This document shows positions 17,150-24,399 of a DNA stretch of 64,000 bases, piece after piece. The stretch is taken from assembly GCF_006716445.1 (NCBI RefSeq), contig NZ_VFPA01000002.1, forward strand, positions 1,364,001 through 1,428,000, read 5' to 3'. The notes below the pieces were generated by a model. The model had not been told where the DNA came from. It saw nothing but the letters and a program-made list of their open reading frames with translations, and made no database searches. Position 1 is the first letter of the stretch; every line of letters starts with the position of its first letter. The position numbers and the translations under genes are program-made. The stretch comes from Pseudonocardia kunmingensis (GTDB taxonomy: Bacteria > Actinomycetota > Actinomycetes > Mycobacteriales > Pseudonocardiaceae).

Positions 17150-18306
17150 CCGTCGACGCGACCCTGCCCGCGACCGCCCCCGCCGCGATCCCGACCACGT
17201 TGGGGATCATCGACGCGGACGTCCACCCGTCGATGAACCCGGCCATCCCCGGCGTCGTGCGACACCTGCCGCGCCGCTGGCAGGAGTACCTGGCGCACAC
17301 CGGGCTGCGTGTCGGCGCCCCCGGCGGGGACCGGCCCCGGCACCGCGAGTTCGCCAGCCGCTGGGACGCCGTGCCGCCCGACGGCGGGCCGCCCGGCATC
17401 GATCCGGCGTTCGCGCGCGCCCAGCTGCTCGACGCCTACGACATGAGCGCCGCGGTGCTCAACGACATCGGCGGCTTCCCGTTCAGCGGCGGGCTGCGGG
17501 TGCCCGCGGAGTTCTGCGCCGCCTTCTGCACCGCGCTGAACACCTACCGGGAGGAGGTGTGGTTCGCCGACGACCCCCGCTGGTACGGGGCCATCAACCT
17601 GCCCTACGAGGTGCCCGACCTCGCCGTGCAGGAGATCGTGCGGCGCAAGGAGGGCCCGCACGGCGACCGCTGGGTGCAGGTGGCGATGGCGCCGGACAAC
17701 GAGCGGGGCATCGGGCACCGCAAGTACCGGCCGGTGCTCGAGGCCTGCGAGCACTACGGGCTGCCGATCGGCTTCCACGTGCTGTCCGGGCGGCGGATCA
17801 CGCCGTCCGGACCGGCGAACTACTACTTCGAGGAGCACTGCGACTTCGCGGCGCTGAACTTCCCGGTGGTCGCGAGCCTGGTGTTCGAGGGCACCTTCGA
17901 CCGGTTCCCGGGGCTGAAGGTGGTGATGGTCGAGCTCGGCTGGTCCTGGGCGGTCCCGCTGGCGTGGCGGATGGACCACGCCCACCGGGTCATGGCGCGG
18001 GAGGTGGACCTGCAGCGGCGCCCGTCGGAGTACGTCCGCGACCACCTGTGGTTCACGACGCAGCCGATGGAGGAGCCGGAGAACCCGCGCTGGTTCGACG
18101 ACGTGCTGGGCCTGTTCGAGTCCTCGGGCATGGCCGACAAGCTGATGTTCTCCTCCGACTACCCGCACTGGGACTTCGACGAGCCGGACTCCTTCCCGCT
18201 GTCGGTGCGCCGCGACACCGAGCGGTTCGGCCGGATCCTGGGCGGCAACGCCAGCGCCCTCTACGGGCTCCCACTGCGTCCCGGCACCGGCCAGGTGGTG
18301 CGCTAG
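17146..18306 (+). CDS. Amidohydrolase family protein (ACMSD-like)
   Basis: 386-residue amidohydrolase-2 family protein with IIDADVHPSM at the N-terminus, IGFHVLSG in the barrel and SSDYPHWDFDEPD (about 343-355) carrying the conserved Asp-His region. Metal-dependent decarboxylation or hydrolysis of a CoA-free acid is the usual chemistry. It is translationally coupled to the hydroxyacid oxidase. Its TAG stop touches a distal copy of the operator controlling the next operon. It is a paralogue of the protein at 13408 with a longer N-terminal half. Confidence 0.9.
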   Translation: MTVDATLPATAPAAIPTTLGIIDADVHPSMNPAIPGVVRHLPRRWQEYLAHTGLRVGAPGGDRPRHREFASRWDAVPPDGGPPGIDPAFARAQLLDAYDMSAAVLNDIGGFPFSGGLRVPAEFCAAFCTALNTYREEVWFADDPRWYGAINLPYEVPDLAVQEIVRRKEGPHGDRWVQVAMAPDNERGIGHRKYRPVLEACEHYGLPIGFHVLSGRRITPSGPANYYFEEHCDFAALNFPVVASLVFEGTFDRFPGLKVVMVELGWSWAVPLAWRMDHAHRVMAREVDLQRRPSEYVRDHLWFTTQPMEEPENPRWFDDVLGLFESSGMADKLMFSSDYPHWDFDEPDSFPLSVRRDTERFGRILGGNASALYGLPLRPGTGQVVR

Positions 18307-18377
18307 CTAACGAAACCTAGCCAGGTCTTGACGGGAACGGGGGCACCGCGGTCCGATCGTGGCTAACACTCGTTAGC
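18306..18377 (+). promoter_or_regulatory. Promoter with two GCTAAC-type operators before the ACAD-kinase operon
   Basis: Candidate -35 TTGACG at 18328-18333 and -10 TCCGAT at 18352-18357 (18-bp spacer). GCTAACACTCGTTAGC at 18362-18377 overlaps the expected transcription start, and a weaker copy, GCTAACGAAACCTAGC, lies at 18306-18321 upstream. The proximal site shares its arms with the site before the TetR gene at 10612. Confidence 0.65.
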
Positions 18378-18390
18378 GACAGGAGGCGCC

Positions 18391-19572
18391 GTGCCCGTCG
18401 ATCTCACCCCCGACCCCGCCGTCGCGGAGCTCGCGAAGCGCACCGCCGCGTTCGTGCGCGAGGTCGTCGTGCCGGTGGAGGAGCGGCACGCCGGCGTCGT
18501 CCGCGACGACGCCGTGCGGGCCGAGCTGCAGCGGGCCGCCCGGGAGGCCGGGGTGTTCGCCCCGCACGTCGGCGTGGAGCACGGCGGGCACGGGCTGGAC
18601 ATGCGCGGGCGCGCGGCTGTGTTCGAGGAGGCCGGCTACTCGCTGCTCGGGCCGCTCGCGCTGAACATCGCCGCGCCGGACGAGGGCAACATGCACCTGC
18701 TCGAGGCCGTCGCCACGCAGGAGCAGAAGGAGCGCTACCTGGCGCCGTTGGTGGCGGGGGAGGTCCGGTCGTGCTTCGCGATGACCGAGCCCGCTCCCGG
18801 CGCCGGCTCGGACCCCGCCGCCCTGACCACCCGCGCGGAGAAGGTGCCCGGTGGCTGGCGGATCGACGGGCGCAAGTGGTTCATCACCGGTGCCGACGGG
18901 GCCGCGTTCGCGATCTGCATGGCACGCACCTCGGGCGCGCCGGGCGACCGCGGCGGCGCCACGATGTTCCTCGTCGACGCCGACAACCCCGGTATGACGT
19001 TGGTCCGCCACATCGACACGCTCGACGAGAGCCTCTACGGCGGGCACCTGGAGGTGGCGTTCGAGGGCTGCGTGGTGCCCGACGACGCGGTGCTCGGCGC
19101 GGTCGACGAGGGCTACCGCTACGCGCAGGTGCGGTTGGGCCCGGCACGGATGACGCACTGCATGCGCTGGTTGGGCATCGCGCGGCGGTCGCAGGACATC
19201 GCGGTGGCCCGGGCGCGCGAGCGGGAGCTGTTCGGGTCGCGGCTGGCCGACCTCGGCATGGTGCAGGCGATGATCGCCGACAACGAGATCGACATCGCCG
19301 CGAGCCGCGGGCTGGTGCTGCAGGCGTGCTGGGAGCTCGACCGGGGCGGGTCGGCGGCACAGGCCACCGCGATCGCCAAGACGTTCACCGCGGAGGCGGT
19401 CTGGCGGGTCGTGGACCGGGCCGTGCAGATCTGCGGCTCGCTGGGCATCTCCGGCGACGTCCTGCTGGGCCGGTTCCTGCGCGAGGTGCGCCCGTTCCGG
19501 ATCTACGACGGCCCGTCGGAGACGCACCGGTGGGCGATCGCGAAGCGGGTGGCGGGGCGGGTCGACCGATGA
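18391..19572 (+). CDS. Acyl-CoA dehydrogenase (ACAD10/11-like)
   Basis: 393-residue FAD acyl-CoA dehydrogenase. Family markers: FAMTEPAPGAGSDPA (FAD/substrate contact, about 129-143), the WFITGA segment, the RMTHCMRWLG helix and the C-terminal RIYDGPSETHRWAIAKR. The DGPxE motif, in place of the YEGT/S seen in classical ACADs, is characteristic of the ACAD10/11 subgroup. It is coupled by ATGA to an APH-type kinase, the same pairing that is fused in ACAD10/11, so the pair may act on 4-hydroxyacyl-CoA (inference). GTG start with AGGAGG. Controlled by GCTAAC-type operators. Confidence 0.92.
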   Translation: MPVDLTPDPAVAELAKRTAAFVREVVVPVEERHAGVVRDDAVRAELQRAAREAGVFAPHVGVEHGGHGLDMRGRAAVFEEAGYSLLGPLALNIAAPDEGNMHLLEAVATQEQKERYLAPLVAGEVRSCFAMTEPAPGAGSDPAALTTRAEKVPGGWRIDGRKWFITGADGAAFAICMARTSGAPGDRGGATMFLVDADNPGMTLVRHIDTLDESLYGGHLEVAFEGCVVPDDAVLGAVDEGYRYAQVRLGPARMTHCMRWLGIARRSQDIAVARARERELFGSRLADLGMVQAMIADNEIDIAASRGLVLQACWELDRGGSAAQATAIAKTFTAEAVWRVVDRAVQICGSLGISGDVLLGRFLREVRPFRIYDGPSETHRWAIAKRVAGRVDR

Positions 19573-20621
19573 CCACCTCCGTCGCCGGGCTCGACCTGCC
19601 GGCCCTGCGGGCCTGGTTCGCCGCGCACGTCCCCGGTGCGGGCGAGCTGGACGCCGAGCTGATCGCGGGGGGCCGGTCCAACCTCACCTACCGGCTCACC
19701 GACGGCCGCGCGACCTGGGTGCTGCGCCGCCCGCCGCTGGGCGGGCTCACCCCGTCGGCGCACGACATGGCGCGGGAGTACCGGGTGGTGGCCGCGCTGC
19801 GCGACAGCGGGGTCCCGGTGGCGGGCGCGGTCGCGCTGTGCGAGGACCCGGACGTGATCGGCGCGCCGTTCGCGGTGGTCGAGCACGTCTCCGGCCGCGT
19901 GGTGCGCACCCGCGCGGAGCTGGACGCGCTGACCGACGCCGAGGTGCGCCGGTGCGCGTTCGCCCTGGTCGACGTGCTCGCGCGGCTGCACGCCGTCGAC
20001 CCGGCGGCGGTGGGCCTGGCCGGGTTCGGCCGGCCCGAGGGCTACCTCGTGCGGCAGGTCCGGCGCTGGCACGACCAGTGGACGAGGGTCGCGACCCGCC
20101 CGCTGTCCGACGTCGACGCCCTGCACGCGCGGCTCGCGGCGGCCTGCCCGCCGGAGAGCGGGGCGTCGATCGTGCACGGGGACTTCCGGATCGACAACGC
20201 CATCCTCGACGGCGGCGACGCGGGCGTGGTGCGCGCGCTCGTCGACTGGGAGATGGCCACGCTCGGCGACCCGCTCGCCGACCTGGGCCTGCACCTGGCC
20301 TACGCCGACCCCGCGTTCGACCCGGTGCTCGGCGGGTCCGCCGCCTCGACCAGCCCGCGACTCCCGGCGGCGGACGAGGTGGTGGCCCGCTACGCCGCCG
20401 CGTCCGGGCGCGACGTCTCCGGCATCGCCTTCCACCTGGCGCTGGGCTACTTCAAGGCCGCGGTGATCGCCGAGGGCATCCACGCGCGGCACGTCGCGGG
20501 CCGCACGGTGGGCGAGGGGTTCGACACCGTGGGTGCGGCCGTCGCCCCGCTCGCCGCGGCCGGGCTCGCCGCCGCCCGGGCCGTTGACAGCGCCACCGGG
20601 AGCAGCGATCCTGCGTGCTGA
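19569..20621 (+). CDS. APH-type phosphotransferase (ACAD10/11 kinase-domain-like)
   Basis: 350-residue protein-kinase-like fold. The nucleotide loop GGRSNLTYRL lies near 34-43, the catalytic loop HGDFRIDN near 204-211, and the metal-binding DWEMATLGDPLADLG near 224-238, so it should be active. It closely resembles the kinase at 47244 and the N-terminal kinase domain of ACAD10/11 and of LvaA, which phosphorylates 4-hydroxyacyl-CoA. It is more likely a metabolic kinase than an aminoglycoside-resistance enzyme, because it is translationally coupled to an acyl-CoA dehydrogenase. Substrate not proven. Confidence 0.9.
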   Translation: MTTSVAGLDLPALRAWFAAHVPGAGELDAELIAGGRSNLTYRLTDGRATWVLRRPPLGGLTPSAHDMAREYRVVAALRDSGVPVAGAVALCEDPDVIGAPFAVVEHVSGRVVRTRAELDALTDAEVRRCAFALVDVLARLHAVDPAAVGLAGFGRPEGYLVRQVRRWHDQWTRVATRPLSDVDALHARLAAACPPESGASIVHGDFRIDNAILDGGDAGVVRALVDWEMATLGDPLADLGLHLAYADPAFDPVLGGSAASTSPRLPAADEVVARYAAASGRDVSGIAFHLALGYFKAAVIAEGIHARHVAGRTVGEGFDTVGAAVAPLAAAGLAAARAVDSATGSSDPAC

Positions 20622-20633
20622 ACGATCGTTAAG
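20584..20633 (+). promoter_or_regulatory. Promoter-like element with operator site 3 (CTGAACGATCGTTAAG)
   Basis: TTGACA at 20584-20589 and a weak GATCCT at 20607-20612 (17-bp spacer) precede the perfect-core palindrome at 20618-20633. The upstream part lies inside the 3' end of the kinase gene. The palindrome ends 12 bp before the nitronate monooxygenase start. Confidence 0.65.
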
Positions 20634-20645
20634 TGAGGAGCGAGT

Positions 20646-21638
20646 GTGATCAGGACGCGGTTCACCGAGGAATTCGGCGTCGAGCACCCGGTCGTGCAGG
20701 GCGGAATGCAGTGGGTGGGGCGCGCCCCGCTCGTCGCCGCCGTCGCGAACGCGGGTGCGCTCGGCTTCATCACGGCGTTGACGCAGCCGACGCCCGAGGA
20801 CCTGACCACGGAGATCGCGCGCTGCCGCGAGCTCACCGACCGGCCGTTCGGGGTCAACCTGACGATCCTGCCGGCGATCAACCCGCCGCCCTACGCCGAG
20901 TACCGGCAGGCGATCATCGACGCAGGCGTCCCGATCGTCGAGACGGCCGGGTCGAACCCCGCCGAGCACCTGGCGCACTTCCACGCCCACGGCATCAAGG
21001 TGATCCACAAGTGCACCAGCGTCCGGCACGCGGTCAAGGCCGAGTCGCTCGGCGTGGACGCGGTGAGCATCGACGGGTTCGAGTGCGCGGGCCACCCCGG
21101 TGAGGACGACATCCCCGGCCTGGTGCTGATCCCGGCCGCCGCCGACCGGCTGACCATCCCGATGATCGCCTCCGGCGGGTTCGCCGACGCCCGCGGCCTC
21201 GTCGCGGCGCTCGCGCTCGGCGCGGACGGGATCAACATGGGCACCCGGTTCATGGCCACGGTCGAGTCCGGTATCCACGACAACGTCAAGCAGCGGCTGG
21301 TCGAGGCCGGCGAGCGCGACACCCAGCTGATCTTCCGCCAGCTGCGCAACACGGCACGGGTGGCCGACAACGCGGTGAGCCGCGAGGTCGTGGCCCGGCT
21401 GAACGGCGGCGCGGCGTTCGAGGAGGTCCGCGACCTGGTGGCCGGCGCCCGCGGCGTCGGGGTCTACGAGACCGGCGACCTGGACCGCGGCATCTGGTCC
21501 GCCGGGATGGTGCAGGGCCTCATCCGCGACATCCCGACGTGCGCGGACCTGGTGTCGCGCATCGTCGGTGAGGCCGTCGAGATCATCCGCGGCCGGCTCG
21601 GCGACGCGGTCGGGGCCCAGCCGGTCGCCGCGGGATGA
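20646..21638 (+). CDS. Nitronate monooxygenase (NPD/2-nitropropane dioxygenase family)
   Basis: 330-residue FMN TIM-barrel enzyme. It has the N-terminal PVVQGGMQWVGRAPLVAAVANAGALG motif, the ECAGHPGEDD loop with the proposed catalytic His (about 153), and the phosphate-binding ASGGFADARGLVAALALGADGINMGTRF region. Members oxidise nitronates or act on related acyl substrates; in fatty-acid-type operons the true substrate is often unknown. The GTG start follows GAGGAG directly after operator site 3. It is coupled by ATGA to a TesB-type thioesterase. Confidence 0.92.
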   Translation: MIRTRFTEEFGVEHPVVQGGMQWVGRAPLVAAVANAGALGFITALTQPTPEDLTTEIARCRELTDRPFGVNLTILPAINPPPYAEYRQAIIDAGVPIVETAGSNPAEHLAHFHAHGIKVIHKCTSVRHAVKAESLGVDAVSIDGFECAGHPGEDDIPGLVLIPAAADRLTIPMIASGGFADARGLVAALALGADGINMGTRFMATVESGIHDNVKQRLVEAGERDTQLIFRQLRNTARVADNAVSREVVARLNGGAAFEEVRDLVAGARGVGVYETGDLDRGIWSAGMVQGLIRDIPTCADLVSRIVGEAVEIIRGRLGDAVGAQPVAAG

Positions 21639-22495
21639 CCGCGCGTTCCGTGCCCGCCCCCGCCCCGGCGGACGCCTCCCTTGTCGCGCTGCTCGACCTC
21701 GAGCCGCTCGAGCGCGACCTGTTCCGGGCGAGCACCGTGTTCGACGACCCGTTCCCGCTCTACGGCGGCCAGGTGGCGGCGCAGGCGCTGCTCGCGGCTG
21801 GGCGCACGGTGCCGGCGGGGCGGGTCCCGCACTCGATGCACGGCTACTTCCTGCGCAGCGGCGACGCGCGCCGTCCCACGCTGTTCCGCGTGGAGCGCGA
21901 CCGCGACGGGCGCTCGTTCTCCGCGCGCCGGGTCGTGGCGGTGCAGGCCGCCGAGGTCGTGTTCTCCCTGTCGGCGTCGTTCCACGACCGGGAGGAGGGC
22001 CTCGACCAGCAGGTAGAGCCCGCCCCGGACGTCCCCGCGCCCGAGGCGCTGCCGCCCCTGGAGATGCCGCGGCTGTTCTCGTTCGAGGCGCGGCTGCCTC
22101 CGCAGCCGCACGAGCGGTCCTGGCCCACGCGGTTCTGGGCCCGCTGCACCGAGCCCCTGCCCCCAGCGGAGAACGGCGGCGAGCTCCTGCACGCCGCCGT
22201 CCTGACCTACCTGTCCGACATCATGACGGGCCTCTCGCCGCTGGCCACCGGCGGCTTCCGCCCCACCACGAGCCTCGACCACGCCGTGTGGTTCCACCGC
22301 AGCGCCCGGCTGGACGACTGGGTGCTCGTCGACCTGGCGGGACGCACCACCGGCGGGGGACGCGGCTGGTACACCGGCTCCCTCACCTCGCGCGACGGGG
22401 TGCTGCGGGCCAGCATCGCGCAGGAGTCGCTGTTCCGCGGGCACCGTCCGGCCACCGCGTTCGCCGAGGAGCGCGCGCCGGTGTGGCGCGAGTAG
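21635..22495 (+). CDS. Acyl-CoA thioesterase II (TesB-like)
   Basis: 286-residue double-hotdog thioesterase that releases CoA from acyl-CoA. The N-terminal hotdog has YGGQVAAQALLAA and HSMHGYFLRSGD. The C-terminal hotdog has the catalytic-Asp motif TSLDHAVWFHR (about 208-218) and the Gln in IAQESLFR near the C-terminus, matching the Asp-Thr/Ser-Gln triad of TesB. Likely role: relieving CoA sequestration or releasing an end product in the pathway served by the upstream enzymes. Confidence 0.93.
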   Translation: MTARSVPAPAPADASLVALLDLEPLERDLFRASTVFDDPFPLYGGQVAAQALLAAGRTVPAGRVPHSMHGYFLRSGDARRPTLFRVERDRDGRSFSARRVVAVQAAEVVFSLSASFHDREEGLDQQVEPAPDVPAPEALPPLEMPRLFSFEARLPPQPHERSWPTRFWARCTEPLPPAENGGELLHAAVLTYLSDIMTGLSPLATGGFRPTTSLDHAVWFHRSARLDDWVLVDLAGRTTGGGRGWYTGSLTSRDGVLRASIAQESLFRGHRPATAFAEERAPVWRE

Positions 22496-22565
22496 CGCGG
22501 AGCCCCGCCCGCAGCGGTGTGGAGCTGCCCATCAGCACGGTCCCGAGGACGGGCGGCCGTCCGTT

Positions 22566-22593
22566 CCCCGGCCGGGGGCACCTTCCGTAGCGT
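22566..22593 (+). promoter_or_regulatory. Palindrome CCCCGGCCGGGG and possible -10 TAGCGT before symporter operon
   Basis: Perfect 12-bp palindrome at 22566-22577, followed by TAGCGT at 22588-22593, a hexamer also seen in promoter position at 43743. No good -35 was found. The rest of the 180-bp gap shows nothing recognisable. Confidence 0.35.
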
Positions 22594-22676
22594 CGACCGC
22601 ACCGCCACCCCGCTCCGGCCCGCACCGCCGCTCCACGGCGCGTGCGCGGGCCGGCCCGTCGACCGCGAGGACAACG

Positions 22677-22820
22677 ATGTTCGGTCTGCCTGCCGTGACG
22701 GCCCTCTTCGTGATCGGTGGCTTCGTCGCCGCCGTCGTGCTGTCGATCCTGTTCGCACTGCGCTTCTCCGCCGACGACGAGGAGTGGGTGACGCTCGACG
22801 ACCTGTTCCGCCGGTCGTGA
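22677..22820 (+). CDS. Small single-span membrane protein preceding symporter
   Basis: 47 residues, starting MFGLPAVTALFVIGGF. One long hydrophobic segment (about 4-29) is followed by an acidic cytoplasmic-type tail (SADDEEWVTLDDLFRRS). A GAGG site lies 6 nt upstream, and the stop is 40 nt before the symporter start. Tiny membrane proteins next to sodium:solute symporters are known (for example the DUF3311/DUF997-type partners), so this is likely a small accessory subunit. I do not recognise the exact family. Confidence 0.7.
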   Translation: MFGLPAVTALFVIGGFVAAVVLSILFALRFSADDEEWVTLDDLFRRS

Positions 22821-22860
22821 TCCCCGTTCCCCGTCCCCCGCTCCGGATCGAGGTGTGCCC

Positions 22861-24399
22861 GTGATCGTGTCCTGGCAGACGATCGCCGTGATCGTCGCGT
22901 ACATGCTGGTCGTCATCGCGATCGGCGTCTGGTCGACCAAGCGCGTCAGCTCGATGCGCGACTACCTGGTGGCCGGCGACGGCTTCGGCCGCTGGGTCGT
23001 GTCCTTCGGCATCGTCGGCGCGATCGTCAGCGGCGCCGGCGTGCTCGGCAACGCGGGCTCGGGCTACGGCACCGGCTACGCGCTCTACGTCCAGACGATG
23101 GGGCTGAGCTTCCTCGGGCTGACGCTGGCCTACTTCCTGCTGGCCAAGCCGATGACGGTGATCGCCAAGAAGCACGAGGTGTACACGCTGCCCGACGTCC
23201 TCGCGCTGCGCTACGGCGACAGCAGGGCGGTGCGCATCCTCTCCGGCGTCGCCACGGCGCTCGGGTCGCTGATCTACCTCGTCGTGCAGTTCGTCGCGAT
23301 CGGCTACATCGGCACGACGATCTTCGGGTGGAGCCTCGGGCTGTCGCTGTTCGTCGGCGGGGCCGTCGTCGTGGCGTACTGCGTCGGCGGCGGGATCGTC
23401 GCCGCGATGTGGACGAACTTCTTCCAGCTGCTCGTGCTGAGCGTGTTCGTCGTCTACTTCGCCGTGTACACGGTCAGCCAGGTCGGCGGCCTCACTGCGC
23501 TGCACCGCCAGATGGCCGAGATCGACCCCGAGCTCGTGGCGCCCTGGCATGCGAGCGGCGCCTTCGCGTGGCAGAACGTGCTGGTCTACGCGTTCTTCGT
23601 CGGGCTGCTCGCCTACGCGGGCGTGCCGCACATCAGCACGAAGTTCCTCACGATCCGCAACCTCGAGGTGATCCGCTGGATCCCGCTGATCTCCTGCTTC
23701 CTGTACCTGTTCGCCGTCGCCGCCACCTGGATCGGCATGGCCTACCGGGTGCAGGCCGAGCAGGGGGTGGTCCCGCCCGTCGACGAGCCCGACGCCGTCC
23801 TCCCGGCGCTCATGCTCGACTCCTTCGGCCCGGTCGTCGTCGGCATCATGATCGCCGCGGTGCTCGCCGCCGTCATGTCGACCACCGACTCGTTCATGGT
23901 GCTGAGCGGGGCCGCGATCGTCCGCGACATCGCGAAGAAGGGGCTCGGGCTGCGCCTGTCCGACCGCCAGGAGATGACGTGGAGCCGGGTGGCGTCGGTG
24001 CTGGTGATGGTGGTGGCCGGGTTCATCGCGCTCAACCCGCCGGAGTTCGTGCTGTCGCTCATGGCCGTCGCCTGGGGCGCGCTCGCCGCGATGCTCGGCC
24101 CCGTCCTCTACCTGGGCGTGCGGTGGAAGCGCGCGACGACGCAGGGCGCGGTCGCCGCCCTCGTCGCCGGCATCGCGATCGGTGGCGTGCTGGCGCTGCT
24201 CAACCGCACGGTCTTCGCCGATGCCCCGCTGCTCGCCCCGTGGAACATCGCCGCGATCGGCGTCGCGGTGTCCTACCTGGCGCTGATCGTGGTCTCGCTG
24301 CTCACGAAGCCGCAGAGCAGCCGGATGTTCGCGCACTTCGCCGCGCACGCCGCGACCCCCGCGCCCGCCCTCGGCACGAGCGGGCGGAGCCGCTCATGA
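22861..24399 (+). CDS. Sodium:solute symporter family (SSS) transporter
   Basis: 512-residue secondary transporter with about thirteen hydrophobic segments. SSS features: the N-terminal span with YMLVVIAIGVWSTKRVSSMRDY, the GFGRWVVSFGIVGAIVSG segment, and the AAVLAAVMSTTDSFMVLSGAAIVRDI signature (about 337-362) with the Ser/Thr sodium-site residues. The relation is to the pantothenate/proline/monocarboxylate branch. The GTG at 22861 is preferred over GTG 22855 because GAGGTG is then correctly spaced. It is coupled by ATGA to the Baeyer-Villiger enzyme, so it may import the ketone- or acid-type substrate. Confidence 0.92.
   Translation: MIVSWQTIAVIVAYMLVVIAIGVWSTKRVSSMRDYLVAGDGFGRWVVSFGIVGAIVSGAGVLGNAGSGYGTGYALYVQTMGLSFLGLTLAYFLLAKPMTVIAKKHEVYTLPDVLALRYGDSRAVRILSGVATALGSLIYLVVQFVAIGYIGTTIFGWSLGLSLFVGGAVVVAYCVGGGIVAAMWTNFFQLLVLSVFVVYFAVYTVSQVGGLTALHRQMAEIDPELVAPWHASGAFAWQNVLVYAFFVGLLAYAGVPHISTKFLTIRNLEVIRWIPLISCFLYLFAVAATWIGMAYRVQAEQGVVPPVDEPDAVLPALMLDSFGPVVVGIMIAAVLAAVMSTTDSFMVLSGAAIVRDIAKKGLGLRLSDRQEMTWSRVASVLVMVVAGFIALNPPEFVLSLMAVAWGALAAMLGPVLYLGVRWKRATTQGAVAALVAGIAIGGVLALLNRTVFADAPLLAPWNIAAIGVAVSYLALIVVSLLTKPQSSRMFAHFAAHAATPAPALGTSGRSRS

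Noticed and set aside
19569..20621. APH-family kinase considered as an aminoglycoside-resistance gene
   Set aside because: Coupled to an acyl-CoA dehydrogenase and matching the ACAD10/11 and LvaA kinase type; resistance is unlikely.
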